A stretch of DNA of 64,000 bases from Cytophagaceae bacterium (GCA_027490155.1 JAIXYP010000067.1:1-64000); one strand, 5' to 3'; counted from the first letter of the stretch, positions 37,507 through 48,353 are shown. The notes: generated by a model not told the origin, from the sequence alone. Program-made: numbers and translations.

Positions 37507-38952
37507 CTATAGACTGTTGGCCAAGGCCAGCAAACCAGCTTCGTCAAATGGGCGGCCTAGTAGTTGCAAACCGATTGGCATTCCCTCGCTAGTATGGCCA
37601 GTCGGGAAAGCCAAGGCTGGCATGCCTACCACATTGGCCTGGACAGTGAACACATCTGCCAAGAACATACTAAGCGGATCGGTGCTTTTTTCGCCAAACT
37701 TGAAGGCGACATCCGTGGCCACAGGCATCAGCAGATAGTCATGATTGGCCAAAATGGCTTCGGCCTCCTGCCTGATGAGGCGACGGACACGTTGGGCCTT
37801 GGTGAAGTAGGCATCGTAATAGTTTGCGCTGAGTACAAAGGTCCCGAGCATAATCCTGCGTTTGACCTCTGGGCCAAACCCTTCGGCACGGCTGTTTTTG
37901 TACAGACCCTCAAGGTCGACCTCTTTGTTGGTGCGGTGGCCATATCTGATGCCATCATAACGGCTGAGGTTGCTACTGGCTTCGGCAGCGGTCAGGACGT
38001 AATAGGTCGGTAACAAGTAGTCCAACATCTCAAGCTCTACAACGCTGGTGCTGTGGCCTAAGGCTTCCAGCTTCTGGACCGTATCGGCAACAGCAGCACG
38101 GGTGCTAGCGGCAACGGCTTCACTCTCCAGCCCATTGCGGAGGACAGCGATGCGTTTGGCGGTAGGTTTGGTGGCCGTAACTGCGGCGTAGTTATCCACT
38201 GGGCGCTCGCTAGCGGTGCTGTCCATGCCATCAGGGCCAGCCATCACACCTAGCACGGTCGCAATGTCAGCGGCATTATTGGCCAAAATGCCAATCGTAT
38301 CAAAGGATGAGGCATATGCCAAAAGCCCAAAACGACTGATGCGGCCATAGGTTGGTTTCAGGCCCAGGATACCGTTGTAGGCAGCAGGCTGACGTACCGA
38401 GCCACCTGTATCCGAGCCCAAAGAGATGGTACAATGCCCGTCCTGCACCGCTACGGCTGAACCTCCTGATGATCCGCCTGGGACACGTGTAGGGTCGATC
38501 CCGTTGAGCACAGGACCAAAGGCTGAGTTTTCGTTGCTGCTACCCATGCCAAACTCGTCACAGTTCTGCCGACCGATGATGATGGCATCTTGGTCTAGCA
38601 ATCGCTTGATGGCTGGGGCTGTAAATTGCGATACAAATGGTTTGATTTCCGGCTGTGCACCTGCCAAAATTTTGCTACCCGCCGTCACCACATGGTCTTG
38701 ATAACAAAGGTTGTCCTTAAGGCCGATGATAAGACCAGCTAATGGGCCTGCGGTACCAGCCTGTAGTTTTTGGTCGAGGGCGGCGGCTTTGGCCAAGGCC
38801 TCTTCTGCAAAAACTTCGAGCCAAACGTTGAGCTCGGGCCGGGCACTGATGTTGGCCAGATAGCCTTCTACCAGACGAACGACCGTAAGGCTACCGTCTG
38901 CAAGGGCTGAGCGGATGGCATCAAAACTAGTGGGGACAAGCGCTAGGGACAT
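37507..38952 (-). CDS. gatA: Asp-tRNA(Asn)/Glu-tRNA(Gln) amidotransferase subunit A
   Basis: 481 residues, the normal length. GatA releases ammonia from glutamine for transamidation of Glu-tRNA(Gln) or Asp-tRNA(Asn) by GatB in the GatCAB complex. The amidase-signature Ser-cisSer-Lys triad is present: Lys79 in GLKDN, cis-Ser in PGGSSGGSA (161/162), and nucleophile Ser185 in DTGGSVRQP. The next stretch (GILGLKPTYGRISRFGL) is typical of GatA rather than of other amidases. gatB and gatC are not in the window. It follows tatA on the same strand after about 240 bases. Confidence 0.93.
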   Translation of the reverse strand: MSLALVPTSFDAIRSALADGSLTVVRLVEGYLANISARPELNVWLEVFAEEALAKAAALDQKLQAGTAGPLAGLIIGLKDNLCYQDHVVTAGSKILAGAQPEIKPFVSQFTAPAIKRLLDQDAIIIGRQNCDEFGMGSSNENSAFGPVLNGIDPTRVPGGSSGGSAVAVQDGHCTISLGSDTGGSVRQPAAYNGILGLKPTYGRISRFGLLAYASSFDTIGILANNAADIATVLGVMAGPDGMDSTASERPVDNYAAVTATKPTAKRIAVLRNGLESEAVAASTRAAVADTVQKLEALGHSTSVVELEMLDYLLPTYYVLTAAEASSNLSRYDGIRYGHRTNKEVDLEGLYKNSRAEGFGPEVKRRIMLGTFVLSANYYDAYFTKAQRVRRLIRQEAEAILANHDYLLMPVATDVAFKFGEKSTDPLSMFLADVFTVQANVVGMPALAFPTGHTSEGMPIGLQLLGRPFDEAGLLALANSL

Positions 38953-39195
38953 GTACTATCAGGAAATGGGGTGGGCTGATTGGTTCGGGGTCTGGGGGGC
39001 CATCTGTGCCAATAATGGTCACAACACGGACCCCCAAAATAGCAAAAGGTGGCTCGTGGGCTCACCTTTTGACTTGTATTTGTAGTGTCTTGACTTTGCT
39101 GGACTGCTGCTATTGTTCGGGGATGTATCTCGGCAATCAGCTAGGATCGCTGGGCCATCAAACAAAAACAGGGAGTCAGCAATGTGGGAGCCTAA

Positions 39196-39423
39196 CTACT
39201 CTTGCACACGTTTGGTGCCAGCGTTGTTGGGGTCATTGATGCCTTTTTCGATCTCGTTCTTGATACCGCTAGAGGCATCTTTGAACTCACGGATACCTTG
39301 GCCAACACCACGTGCAAGCTCAGGGATCTTTTTGGCACCAAACAACAGGACTAGGCCGAAGACGATGAGGAATATTTCGCCCGCACCGAGGCCACCGAGG
39401 AACAATAAAGTTGCTATGATCAT
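39196..39423 (-). CDS. tatA: Sec-independent protein translocase subunit TatA
   Basis: 75 residues from the ATG at 39423. The longer open frame upstream would give a Cys-rich N-terminus not seen in the family, and a promoter-like box at 39456-39463 also supports the short start. A transmembrane helix (GAGEIFLIVFGLVLLFG) with the FG hinge is followed by the amphipathic helix KKIPELARGVGQGIREFK and a charged tail. TatA oligomers form the passage for folded proteins through the inner membrane with TatC, which is not in the window. Confidence 0.92.
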   Translation of the reverse strand: MIIATLLFLGGLGAGEIFLIVFGLVLLFGAKKIPELARGVGQGIREFKDASSGIKNEIEKGINDPNNAGTKRVQE

Positions 39424-39798
39424 AGCCGAGGGTAGGCTTATCGTAAAACCTGTGGCAAAGGTAAGCAATATTCTTACGCAATCTGCACAGAAGCCGGCCA
39501 AGGTTCGGTATTGGGCATTCACCGACTGGGCAAGGCTTACCCCATCTTCTATGCATGCTAAACACCGAAACATAGCACCCAGACCACCATGCCTAGCCAC
39601 CTGTTGCCAAACGTAAGTAGGCTGCTTGACCATCATTGCCTACCTTAGTGGCTACAGACCTGTGCCAGATGGCGCATCAGACCTTATTGTTTATAGCCCA
39701 AGTTGGCTATTTTTCGGGCCCTTCGACCTTTGCCTTAGCCGCTGGTTGCACCGACATATCTCCCTATAAATCGGGAAGTTTCCCGCCTTTTTTAGACC
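39424..39798. other. intergenic region between divergent tatA and hydrolase genes
   Basis: No gene is supported; the minus-strand frame here is only an upstream extension of tatA. It must hold both promoters; the tatA -7-like box is listed separately. Confidence 0.45.
39456..39463 (-). promoter_or_regulatory. putative tatA -7 box (TACCTTTG on minus strand)
   Basis: Matches TAnnTTTG and lies about 32 bases upstream of the proposed tatA ATG. An upstream TTG is present, but at about 15 bases rather than the usual 19-20. Confidence 0.4.
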
Positions 39799-40662
39799 AT
39801 GGACCGCAAAACCCTTAACCTCAAAAAAATAGGCTGGATAGCCTTAGGAGTCATTATCTTGGTCTATTTCCTCGTTTTGGGGGTCTATAAGCTGCTCGAA
39901 GACCATTTTGTTTATCACCCTGACTATACAACCCGCGAGGTTAACCACCTATTGCCAACCAAGCTGGGCCTTGACATTGATGAGGTGACGATCAACACCC
40001 CCGATGGGGAGGCTCTTTTTGGCTGGCTCACCTATGCGGACCCTGCCAAGGCCAATGGCCAATGGGTGATTTTCCTGCACGGCAATGCGGGCAACATTAG
40101 CGATATGGAGTACCCCCGCCGATATGTCGCCCTTAGCAAGATGGGGCTCAATGTTTTGGCTTTTGACTACCGTGGTTTTGGCAAAAGCTCTGGCACACCG
40201 TCCGAACAAGGGCTATACATTGATGCGCAAACTGCCTATGACTATCTGCGCAAAACCCGCAAAGTCTCTAGCGACGACATCGTGATCTATGGCTATAGCC
40301 TAGGCACTGGGGTGGCGTCCGAGCTAGCCTCGCACAACCATGCCGGCGGCCTTGTGCTGGAGGCACCCTATACCTCCTTGCCAGCTATTGGAGCTGGTCA
40401 ATACCCTTGGCTACCTGTTAGCTTGCTGATGAAAAATAGGTATGACACCAAGGGCCGCATAAGCAAAGTGAACTACCCCTTGCTTATCTTGCATGCTACT
40501 GAGGACAAAATCATACCATATGCCGAGGGTGAGGCAGTGCTGGCAGCAGCTACCTCGGCCAAAAGTATGGTGCCTCTGCGTGGTGACCACATTTCGGCAT
40601 CCATCCTTGATAGCGCTAAGTTCTATGGTGCGTTTGAGGTCTTTGTGAGTGGGCTGAAATAG
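39799..40662 (+). CDS. membrane-anchored alpha/beta hydrolase (ABHD13/17, YfhR-like)
   Basis: 287 residues. A single N-terminal transmembrane helix (IGWIALGVIILVYFLVLGVY) anchors it. The oxyanion motif is FLHGNAGN, then DYRGFGKSSG, the nucleophile Ser167 in GYSLGTG, Asp236 in HATEDKIIP and His264 in GDHIS. The arrangement matches serine hydrolases of the BEM46/ABHD13 type, usually acyl-protein thioesterases or lipases. Substrate unknown. Confidence 0.88.
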   Translation: MDRKTLNLKKIGWIALGVIILVYFLVLGVYKLLEDHFVYHPDYTTREVNHLLPTKLGLDIDEVTINTPDGEALFGWLTYADPAKANGQWVIFLHGNAGNISDMEYPRRYVALSKMGLNVLAFDYRGFGKSSGTPSEQGLYIDAQTAYDYLRKTRKVSSDDIVIYGYSLGTGVASELASHNHAGGLVLEAPYTSLPAIGAGQYPWLPVSLLMKNRYDTKGRISKVNYPLLILHATEDKIIPYAEGEAVLAAATSAKSMVPLRGDHISASILDSAKFYGAFEVFVSGLK

Positions 40663-40802
40663 ATTACCTAATATTGCTTAAACCTGACTAAATTGGGTCA
40701 TGCCAATACTTGAAGTTGGCAAACCAAGACCCTGACGATAATAATCCCAAAGAGTCCTATCTATTTGCTTTAGGCTTTGTCTGAGGCGGATATTACCTAA
40801 TT

Positions 40803-43800
40803 ATGTCTCCCAAAGAGAAGCAGCGCCTACTTGCGCTACATCAGTATAATATAATTGGCACCGAACAGGATGCCGCTTTTGACCGAATTGCAGAGCTTGC
40901 CTCCATCATTTGCGAGGTTCCGATTGCATTGGTCTCCTTTGTGGGTGCGGACACCCAGTGGTTTAAGGCCAAAGTAGGTGTCAGCCATAGTGCTGTCCCA
41001 CGTCTGCAGTCTATTTGTCAGTTCGTGATCGATAGCTCTGAGGCCTTAGTCATTGATGATGCCACCCTTGATAAGCGCTTTACGGATAATCAGCATATAA
41101 AGGGGCCACCAAAGGCCCGGTTTTATGCCAGCTACCCCCTCAATGACCCTGCTGGCTTTACACTCGGGACCCTTTGTGTCATTGATTTCAAACCCAAGGC
41201 CCTCACACCTGTCCAGCAAAAGGCACTAGGTCTGCTCGCAGATCAGGTGATGGTCCTAGTGCTCGAGAACCGCAAGCGCGAAGAGTTCAGGATATTCGAG
41301 TCTCTTTTTCGCCTCTCAAATGACTTAGTTTGTATTGCGGGCACGGATGGCTTTTTCAAATGGGTCAATCCGTCGTTTAGCCGTGTATTAGGATGGAACG
41401 CTACTGAACTATATCAAACGGCGTTTATGGATCTTATCCATCCGGAAGATCAAGATGCTACAGTCAATGCTGGTCTATTATTAGAACAAGGCCACGAAAC
41501 GATCAACTTTGTCAATCGCTATCGTGCCGCAGATGGCAGTTACCACACGCTGCAATGGAATGCTAGCCCCGAAACCAACACCACTAATATAATTGCCATT
41601 GGGCGCGACATTACCGAGGAAATCAAGAGGGAACGGCGCATAGCCGAAAGTGAAGAGCGGCTCCGGATCTTCTTCGAGAACTCGCAAGGCTTGATGTGTA
41701 CCCATGGGATTGATGGTAAATTCTGGACAGTAAACAATGCGAGCGCAAATGCCCTTGGTTATTCAGTAAAGGAGTTGATAGGCAAATCATTATTTGATTT
41801 TACACCGCCAGCAGTTCATACTCAGGTGCGGCAATACCTAGACACCATTGTAACCAAGGGAAGGTATAAAGGTCAATTGATTATAATCGCCAAAAATGGT
41901 GAGCCCCACATCTGGATGTTCAATAACGTCCTGGAAGTGGATAAGGACGGCAACCAATACGTGATTGGTAACGCGATCGACATTACACAAAGGCATAAGC
42001 TAGAGCAGGACTTAGCGCGTACCAAGGTCCTGCTAGAGCATACTAGCAAGGTGGCACGGGTCGGTGGCTGGGACATCGATATGGCGACCCAGACTTTAAA
42101 ATGGACCGACGTCACATACGAAATCCATGGCTTGGGCCCAGAGCACGTTCCAGACATCGAGAGTAGTATTAATTTCTATCGAGAAGGTGAGGATCGGGAG
42201 AAAATAGCCCATGCTGTTAACCAAGCAATGGCCACTGGGCAGGAGTGGGACCTAGAACTCCAGATCATCAATCGCCAGGGTGAGCCGATCTGGGTGCGCG
42301 CAAAGGGTAGTGCTGAGGTCATCGACGGGGTTTGCAAACGTCTCTATGGCACGTTTCAGGACATTAACGGCCAGAAGATGGCTGAGATCGAAAGGGCTAA
42401 GTCCAAAAAAATCCTGGATGACGTACTACATGCCGCTTCCGAGGTTAGTATCGTTGCCACTGATCTGGATGGTTTGATCACGGTCTTTAACCATGGAGCA
42501 GAGCTGATGCTAGGCTACAGCTCGGACGAAATGATCGGCATCCAGAGCCCGCTAACCTACCACTTAGACGCTGAGCTAACGGCCCGCAGACAGGAGCTCT
42601 CATCGGGTCTTGACGAGGCAATTAATGAGTTTGCTGTCCTGACAACAATGGCCACAGCCGACAGCTCCAAACAACGTGAGTGGACCTACGTCCGTAAAGA
42701 TGGTAGCCAGTTGACTGTCTCATTGATCATGACCCCGATTGTGGACATCAACAAAAACACCATCGGGTACCTAGGCATCGCGACCGACATCACGGCCCAG
42801 CGCCTTGCCGAAAAGGCACTAGCTTCCGAGCGAGCACGGCTATTGGCATTTGTGGAGCACGCCCCTGCAGCAGTGGCCATGTTAGACAAAGACATGCTGT
42901 ACGTTGCTGTCAGCCAACGCTGGGTAGATGAATACAAACTATCAGGGGTTGACTTGATTGGTAAGTCCCATTACGAGATTTTTCCGACCATTACCGACGA
43001 CTGGAAGGACATCCATCAACGATGCTTAGCAGGTGAGATCATCACAAATGACGAGGACGCCTGGACACCAACTGGCTGGGATCATGTACAATACCTCCGT
43101 TGGGAAGTGCGGCCTTGGTACCAGCTTAATGGCACCATTGGCGGCATCATGATGTACACCCAAGATATCACCGTAATCTGCCAACAGCGGGACGAGCTCC
43201 AGAAAGCCAAAATAGCAGCCGAAGAGGCCAGCAAAGCCAAATCCGAGTTCTTGGCCAACATGAGCCATGAGATCAGGACACCACTGAACGGCATTATCGG
43301 CTTTACTGACCTTGTCCTCAAGACAGGTCTGGATAATACCCAGGCGCAGTACCTCAACATCGTTTCCCAGTCTGGCACGGCCCTGCTTTCGATCATCAAT
43401 GACATCCTGGACTTTTCCAAAATCGAGGCAGGTAAACTAGACCTAGACATCGAGCGAATCGACCTCTATGACCTTTGTAGCAGGGCCGCTAGTGTGATCA
43501 GCTTTCAGGTCAAGGGCAAAAATCTCGAAATGCTCCTGAACTTGCCGCCCACATTACCTAAGTTTGTTTGGGTTGACGCTGTGCGGTTATCCCAAATCCT
43601 GATCAATCTGTTGGGGAATGCTGCCAAATTTACCCAGAAAGGTGAGTTGGAGCTCAAGATCAGCGTCCTACAATCCGAAAACGACCAATATTCCTTACGG
43701 TTTGAAGTCCGTGACACGGGCATCGGGATCAAACCCGAAATGCAGCGCAAAATATTTGAGGCCTTTGCACAAGCTGATGGCTCGACCACCAAGCAGTATG

Positions 43801-45155
43801 GTGGTACAGGTCTTGGCCTTGCCATTTCCAACAAGCTACTAGCCCTGATGGGATCGGAGCTTAGGCTCGAAAGCACAGTCGGCCAAGGGAGCACCTTCTA
43901 TTTTGATTTGACCGCCAAGGTCGATGTCGCCGAACCACAAAGTTGGCCAGCGCTAGACCGCATCAAGCGGGTCCTGATTGTGGATGACAATGCCAACAAC
44001 CGCACCATCCTAGAGCAAATGTTGTTGTTGCGCAACATTGCATCCGTGCAGGTCAAAAATGGACTAGATGCGCTCAAGCTTTTTGATGAGGGACAGACCT
44101 TTGATGCCGTCCTGATGGACTACCAAATGCCCTATATGGATGGGCTGGAGACGGTCCGGATCATCAGAGCTAACTTTTTTGGACCAGCCGACCTACCCAT
44201 TATTCTGCTCCATAGCGCTGTTGATGACGCCAAGCTGAGCCAAGCCTGTAATGAGCTCGGCGTCATCGAGCGGATGGTCAAACCAATCAGGATGCCTGAC
44301 CTTTTTATTACGTTAAGCAATCTCAACAGGCCTATACATGAGGTCTTAGAGCCTACCGAGCCTCAGACAAGCACGATAGCCCCAGCCTATACGATCCTGA
44401 TCGTCGAAGATAATAAAGTCAATATGCTGCTGATCATGACCATGTTACAGCAGCTTTTGCCTGGCTCGAATTTGCTGGAGGCCAGCTTTGGCGCCGAGGG
44501 CATTGCAGCGTGCAAGGCAAACCAGCCGGACCTCGTATTTATGGACATCCAGATGCCAGACATGAATGGCTATGAGGCTACCCAGCAGATTCGGCAGGCC
44601 GAAACTGACCGCCGAACCCCCATCCTGGCCCTAACAGCCGGCAACCTAAAAGGTGAACGCGAACGCTGCCTCGCTGCTGGTATGGATGACTTTATCACCA
44701 AACCTTTTGTGCTGGAAACCTTGCAGTTGGCCTTACGGAAGTGGCTAGGTCCGCAGAGTTCTAGTTTGATATCCAAAGGGTCTAATGCAGTAATTAGTGC
44801 TCTGGATGTGGCAATACCAAACAAACGGTTTGACCTTGCGACATTCCTGAAATATGGTGGAAATGATTTGACCGTTCTTAAAGCGATGATCACGATGGCC
44901 AACCAAGACTATGAGGCCATTAAGCAGACCATACAAGATGCGTTTGAACAAAAGGACTTATTGGCCATTAAGCGTGTCGGGCATAAACTATATGGTAGTG
45001 CAGCCACCCTTGGCCTGATCGCCTTGGCCGATCTGGCCCGCAAACAGGAACGCCTCACATCCGTCACAGAAATTGACCCACAAGATTTGGATCGTCTGTT
45101 ACTCGAAATCCATGAAGGGTTGGCATTGATTAATGGGTACGTTGGTACGTTGTGA
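40803..45155 (+). CDS. soluble hybrid sensor histidine kinase (GAF-PASx5-HisKA-HATPase-REC-REC-HPt)
   Basis: 1450 residues with no transmembrane helix. An N-terminal GAF domain (~15-160; [16 protein letters not shown]) is followed by about five PAS/PAC units (~165-810; [28 protein letters not shown]). HisKA has the phosphoacceptor His822 in [12 protein letters not shown]. The ATPase has [17 protein letters not shown] and [10 protein letters not shown]. Two receivers have VLIVDDN with Asp1106 (MDYQMP) and LIVEDN with Asp1248 (MDIQMP). A C-terminal HPt has His1394 (GHKLYGSA). All phosphorelay residues are intact, so it can pass phosphate to a separate regulator, which is not encoded nearby. The signal is cytosolic and unknown. 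Confidence 0.92.
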   Translation: MSPKEKQRLLALHQYNIIGTEQDAAFDRIAELASIICEVPIALVSFVGADTQWFKAKVGVSHSAVPRLQSICQFVIDSSEALVIDDATLDKRFTDNQHIKGPPKARFYASYPLNDPAGFTLGTLCVIDFKPKALTPVQQKALGLLADQVMVLVLENRKREEFRIFESLFRLSNDLVCIAGTDGFFKWVNPSFSRVLGWNATELYQTAFMDLIHPEDQDATVNAGLLLEQGHETINFVNRYRAADGSYHTLQWNASPETNTTNIIAIGRDITEEIKRERRIAESEERLRIFFENSQGLMCTHGIDGKFWTVNNASANALGYSVKELIGKSLFDFTPPAVHTQVRQYLDTIVTKGRYKGQLIIIAKNGEPHIWMFNNVLEVDKDGNQYVIGNAIDITQRHKLEQDLARTKVLLEHTSKVARVGGWDIDMATQTLKWTDVTYEIHGLGPEHVPDIESSINFYREGEDREKIAHAVNQAMATGQEWDLELQIINRQGEPIWVRAKGSAEVIDGVCKRLYGTFQDINGQKMAEIERAKSKKILDDVLHAASEVSIVATDLDGLITVFNHGAELMLGYSSDEMIGIQSPLTYHLDAELTARRQELSSGLDEAINEFAVLTTMATADSSKQREWTYVRKDGSQLTVSLIMTPIVDINKNTIGYLGIATDITAQRLAEKALASERARLLAFVEHAPAAVAMLDKDMLYVAVSQRWVDEYKLSGVDLIGKSHYEIFPTITDDWKDIHQRCLAGEIITNDEDAWTPTGWDHVQYLRWEVRPWYQLNGTIGGIMMYTQDITVICQQRDELQKAKIAAEEASKAKSEFLANMSHEIRTPLNGIIGFTDLVLKTGLDNTQAQYLNIVSQSGTALLSIINDILDFSKIEAGKLDLDIERIDLYDLCSRAASVISFQVKGKNLEMLLNLPPTLPKFVWVDAVRLSQILINLLGNAAKFTQKGELELKISVLQSENDQYSLRFEVRDTGIGIKPEMQRKIFEAFAQADGSTTKQYGGTGLGLAISNKLLALMGSELRLESTVGQGSTFYFDLTAKVDVAEPQSWPALDRIKRVLIVDDNANNRTILEQMLLLRNIASVQVKNGLDALKLFDEGQTFDAVLMDYQMPYMDGLETVRIIRANFFGPADLPIILLHSAVDDAKLSQACNELGVIERMVKPIRMPDLFITLSNLNRPIHEVLEPTEPQTSTIAPAYTILIVEDNKVNMLLIMTMLQQLLPGSNLLEASFGAEGIAACKANQPDLVFMDIQMPDMNGYEATQQIRQAETDRRTPILALTAGNLKGERERCLAAGMDDFITKPFVLETLQLALRKWLGPQSSSLISKGSNAVISALDVAIPNKRFDLATFLKYGGNDLTVLKAMITMANQDYEAIKQTIQDAFEQKDLLAIKRVGHKLYGSAATLGLIALADLARKQERLTSVTEIDPQDLDRLLLEIHEGLALINGYVGTL

Positions 45156-45205
45156 TGGGGGGATTGTCTGGTTTTGATTTTAAATCAATTAAAAAAACTG
45201 ATTTA

Positions 45206-46021
45206 TCATTTAAACGATTCTTGCTTGTATTTAAGAAAATTATTCAGCTGTAAAAGGTTATCACCTTTTGAAAACCGCTCACGGTGGCTATCATCAACCT
45301 TTGCATGGCATGCAATGCATAAACATTGTAGGTTAGATGGACTATTATCTATTTTGTTATTGTTAATATGGTGAAGATGTATATACAGATAAAGAGCTGG
45401 CTTTGGAATAAAGCCACATGCCTCACAAGTGTATCCTTTAGACTCACGTACCGATTTACTAACAGTTGACCAGTCTTTGGTGTAGCCATTAATATCCACT
45501 TCGATAGCGGATGAGCGATGGGTGTTTGAGGAATCAAAATCTGACTCCTCTTGTATAGTGCCAAACTCGCTAGTTGTGGTGTAATTAACATTCTTTAATT
45601 TAAGGCAATTTTTACATGAATATAAATTCTTATTTTCTAACAATGCATTTTCATTGTCAATATCGATAACATCAACTAACTTTGCGTTACTAATTACGTA
45701 ATCTGATTCAAAGCGATTTTTGGCAATAAAACTCTGAATGGTTTCACAGTTCGCTATGTGAAATTTAGGCAAATCTTTATGCCTTGCAACATAATATCGC
45801 TTTTTGTAAACATATGCTTTAATTAGGCGACCTTCAAACTTGTATTTAATACCGTCTTCATCAAAAACAACATTCTTAGCGTCAATAGCTTTTTGTAAAT
45901 CCTCCTTTACGACCCTAAAGGTTTGTTTATCAACACGAGGGAAACCTAAGTCATCCAGCAGTTTTGCCAAACCAGCAAAATCATGTAAAGGTGTTGACGA
46001 GTTGTTTGAATTTGAGTCCAT
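45206..46021 (-). CDS. zorE: HNH endonuclease, ZorE-like effector of a Zorya system
   Basis: 271 residues. The C-terminal HNH domain has zinc cysteines C199-x2-C202 (TCEACGF) and C235-x2-C238 (CIACH), HH at 217-218 (IHLHHIN), Asn230 (SPSNLQ) and His239. A central CKNCL pair (Cys136, Cys139) and KFHIANCETIQSFI match an N-terminal domain found with other HNH nucleases. The start codon lies two bases after the stop of the MotB-like gene, and the MotA-like gene is two bases before that. In type II Zorya the motor proteins ZorA and ZorB go with an HNH nuclease ZorE, thought to nick or degrade invading DNA. The gene is AT-rich compared with its flanks, suggesting transfer. Confidence 0.78.
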   Translation of the reverse strand: MDSNSNNSSTPLHDFAGLAKLLDDLGFPRVDKQTFRVVKEDLQKAIDAKNVVFDEDGIKYKFEGRLIKAYVYKKRYYVARHKDLPKFHIANCETIQSFIAKNRFESDYVISNAKLVDVIDIDNENALLENKNLYSCKNCLKLKNVNYTTTSEFGTIQEESDFDSSNTHRSSAIEVDINGYTKDWSTVSKSVRESKGYTCEACGFIPKPALYLYIHLHHINNNKIDNSPSNLQCLCIACHAKVDDSHRERFSKGDNLLQLNNFLKYKQESFK

Positions 46022-46023
46022 AA

Positions 46024-46731
46024 CTATTTAGCCAATAAAGAGTCGATAACAAGGTCAGAAGTAGTAACAATGCGGATTTCAACCCGTCTAGACTTCTCAA
46101 GGTCAGGCTGTTTTCCAGAAGAATAAACTAGTTGTTTGTCAGCATCTAGCATCCGGCCAAAAGATAAACCATTGGCCGTAAACCAGAAATCAAGTCGGAG
46201 TTTTTGAGCATCACCAAGCCGTTTATATGCCTCTAGATTACGCATAAACTTCATTACGCTTGTTGAACGCATTTGTGACAACTGAAGGTTACAAAGATAG
46301 TTGTCCTGGTCTGGACACTCCACACGTTTAGATATGTCCGTATGACCCTCAATTCTTATCTCTGCAATTTTTTTGGCATACTCGTCCTTAGATACGATTG
46401 CTAAGTATTTTGCAAAAAACTCTGCAAGTATTTGTTCAAACCGTGGTGTCAACTTTGACTCACCAAGAGGGAATAATACCGCAGGATTGGTGAACCGAAT
46501 AGATAAATCATTATCGATCTCCATTTCCCATGCTTGTTTATTATTTTTGAATACCTCATTAAGCTCTTGATATATTTTGAGCTTAGACTCTTGATAGTCC
46601 TTGACAATTCTGTCTTGGTCTTTTTTTTGCTGCTCAACGAGAATCATAAACGCTGCTGATATAAACAGGAACACAACCATCAGCAAGGTCATAAGATCCG
46701 CGTACGGGATCCAGAAGCTTTCCTTTTTCAT
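46024..46731 (-). CDS. zorB: MotB/OmpA-like protein, ZorB-like
   Basis: 235 residues. A single N-terminal helix (LMTLLMVVFLFISAAFMILV) carries the conserved MotB-type Asp12 in PYADLMT, the expected ion-pathway residue. A short coiled linker leads to an OmpA/MotB peptidoglycan-binding domain with the hallmark EGHTD (His130), LSQMRSTSVMKFM and RRVEIRI. Known ZorB dimers sit in a ZorA pentamer and use the proton motive force. The gene overlaps neither neighbour but is separated by only two bases on each side, so translation is probably coupled. The lone MotAB-like pair with a nuclease, not flagellar genes, supports a defence role. Confidence 0.82.
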   Translation of the reverse strand: MKKESFWIPYADLMTLLMVVFLFISAAFMILVEQQKKDQDRIVKDYQESKLKIYQELNEVFKNNKQAWEMEIDNDLSIRFTNPAVLFPLGESKLTPRFEQILAEFFAKYLAIVSKDEYAKKIAEIRIEGHTDISKRVECPDQDNYLCNLQLSQMRSTSVMKFMRNLEAYKRLGDAQKLRLDFWFTANGLSFGRMLDADKQLVYSSGKQPDLEKSRRVEIRIVTTSDLVIDSLLAK

Positions 46732-46733
46732 AA

Positions 46734-48215
46734 CTATCGTTTATTAGCTGCTATAACCATACGTTGAATACACTGGTCAAGACTTGATAGCGTATTGCTG
46801 AGCCGCTCATAGAACTCCCCATTATATCTAGTTGCAGCATTTGTCAATTCAGCATTGCTTTCCTTGATCATTGAGGCAGCATTTCTCATCTCATTGCGAT
46901 ACAATTCCCATGCTGTTGACTTCATGTTCGACACCTCGTTAAGTGCAACGACTAGATTCTCTGCGGCTTTCCTAAACTCGATTTCTTTGGCTACCCAGTC
47001 TTGCAAGTTCTTGGTCGTCGTTGCGTAAGCAGCTGAAGCAGTGTTATTGGTCTTAGCAGCCTGCTCAAGGTTTGTTGCAGCCTTGTTGAGGGTGCCCGAT
47101 TCAACGAATACCTCTTTCAGCTCGTTTGTGGCCTTCCTGAGGTTGCTAGAGTCGTTTGTTATTTCTGACAAAGATTTGCCAACAGACATTAGGTTGGTAT
47201 CTACACCTGCAAGGTTCTTCTGAACCTGTACGAACTGAGCGGTAAGAGCACTGATTTGATCCTTGTTTTCCCGCTGCCAGTCTACCATGTTCTTAACGCT
47301 GTTGTTAAGCTCTGCAAAGTTTTCCTTTACCAGCTTGTTGATTAGCTCGGTCATTTGCTCATTAAACTGAGCAGTAGCCTCCTTCATTACCTCAACAAGT
47401 GCCTCTGTGTTACTTTTCTTGAGCAAATCGGTAAATTCATCAAACTTAACCTCAAGCAAATTGTTGCTGGCATGAATACTTCGAACAACTTCCTCGATGT
47501 TTTTACCAATAATTTCCTCCTGCTTGGATAGTACGGCTAGGATACTGTTACCAAGATTAAGATTGTCACTGATCGACTTTTCTGTACGAGCACTTTCTGC
47601 TTCAAACCGCTTAGCAGACTCATACTCAAGGTTTTTGACAGCTGTCTCTACATGATCCATTGAGCTTGTCATTTGCTTCGTTTGGGTGTCGCTATCCAGC
47701 TTAAGGTCGTTTATCCCTTTCACCAAATCTCTCAAAGCAGTTGTTTGAAGATTGCTTTGCGTAGCATCTGAGTCCTTAAAGTAGGCAAGAAGCTCCCCGA
47801 GCTGGCTTGACATCATCGATAAGGCTGAAAGCTCATCTGACGAACGTTTGGGTTTATTGGGGTTGTTGTCTATCCTGTTTTGTACGCCCTCAGTCCACTT
47901 CTGAAAAACAATTAGACCGACTATACCTGCGATTGTCGCAATAAACGAAATCTTGAGACCGTCAAGTAAATCTGATATACTCGTTTGGGTATTATTGATG
48001 TCAAAATCCCATAAACCCAGTACGATACCAAATGCTGTTAGTCCAATACCAACCGTTGGGAAAAGTGCGGGTAGACTATCGAAAACGTACTTACTGCTAA
48101 GTAATCCACGCTTTCCATCAGGATCATTTAGCTCTGACTTTTGGTAGCTCATAATCGCCATTATGGCAAAAACAATACACAAAAAAAATATTACTGGTAT
48201 GAAGATTAGTTCCAT
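46734..48215 (-). CDS. zorA: MotA/ExbB-like protein with long coiled-coil tail, ZorA-like
   Basis: 493 residues. Three hydrophobic segments are visible: IFIPVIFFLCIVFAIMAIM (1-22), LFPTVGIGLTAFGIVLGLW (~50-70) and ISFIATIAGIVGLIVF (~88-105). The motif FPTVGIGLTAFGIVLGL is the MotA/TolQ/ExbB pore signature. From ~110 to 490 it is an uninterrupted coiled coil, far longer than in TolQ or ExbB. This long cytoplasmic tail is the hallmark of ZorA, where it is thought to pass the phage-sensing signal to the effector. First gene of the zorA-zorB-zorE operon. Confidence 0.82.
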   Translation of the reverse strand: MELIFIPVIFFLCIVFAIMAIMSYQKSELNDPDGKRGLLSSKYVFDSLPALFPTVGIGLTAFGIVLGLWDFDINNTQTSISDLLDGLKISFIATIAGIVGLIVFQKWTEGVQNRIDNNPNKPKRSSDELSALSMMSSQLGELLAYFKDSDATQSNLQTTALRDLVKGINDLKLDSDTQTKQMTSSMDHVETAVKNLEYESAKRFEAESARTEKSISDNLNLGNSILAVLSKQEEIIGKNIEEVVRSIHASNNLLEVKFDEFTDLLKKSNTEALVEVMKEATAQFNEQMTELINKLVKENFAELNNSVKNMVDWQRENKDQISALTAQFVQVQKNLAGVDTNLMSVGKSLSEITNDSSNLRKATNELKEVFVESGTLNKAATNLEQAAKTNNTASAAYATTTKNLQDWVAKEIEFRKAAENLVVALNEVSNMKSTAWELYRNEMRNAASMIKESNAELTNAATRYNGEFYERLSNTLSSLDQCIQRMVIAANKR

Positions 48216-48278
48216 GTCACAAAATTTGAGGCAAAGTTAACAGACAGGCCAACCTAGACAACAAAAGCGCAAAAAAAT

Positions 48279-48353
48279 CTAAGTTGCCGAATTTACATCT
48301 TCGGCAATCGCGGCTATCCCCTGAACAACCTGATCCATAGCCTCGGCAGGCAT
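48279..48353 (-). other. 24-codon frame overlapping the kinase stump stop
   Basis: ATG at 48353 overlaps the TGA of the kinase fragment (TGATG) and encodes a short peptide (MPAEAMDQVVQGIAAIAEDV...) ending in TAG at 48281-48279. The coupled arrangement looks like the start of a following gene that has been lost. It is not a recognised family. Confidence 0.25.

Noticed and set aside
39424-39636. N-terminal extension of TatA by about 70 residues
   Set aside because: The extension is Cys-rich and unlike TatA; the family starts right before the GAGEIFLI helix, and a promoter-like box lies inside the extension.
40803-45155. Hybrid kinase as part of the Zorya defence locus
   Set aside because: It is on the opposite strand and convergent, with a normal signalling architecture; nothing ties it to the ZorABE genes.
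45206-48215. MotAB-like pair as a gliding or flagellar motor
   Set aside because: No flagellar or gld genes are nearby; the very long coiled-coil tail and the coupled HNH nuclease fit Zorya better.
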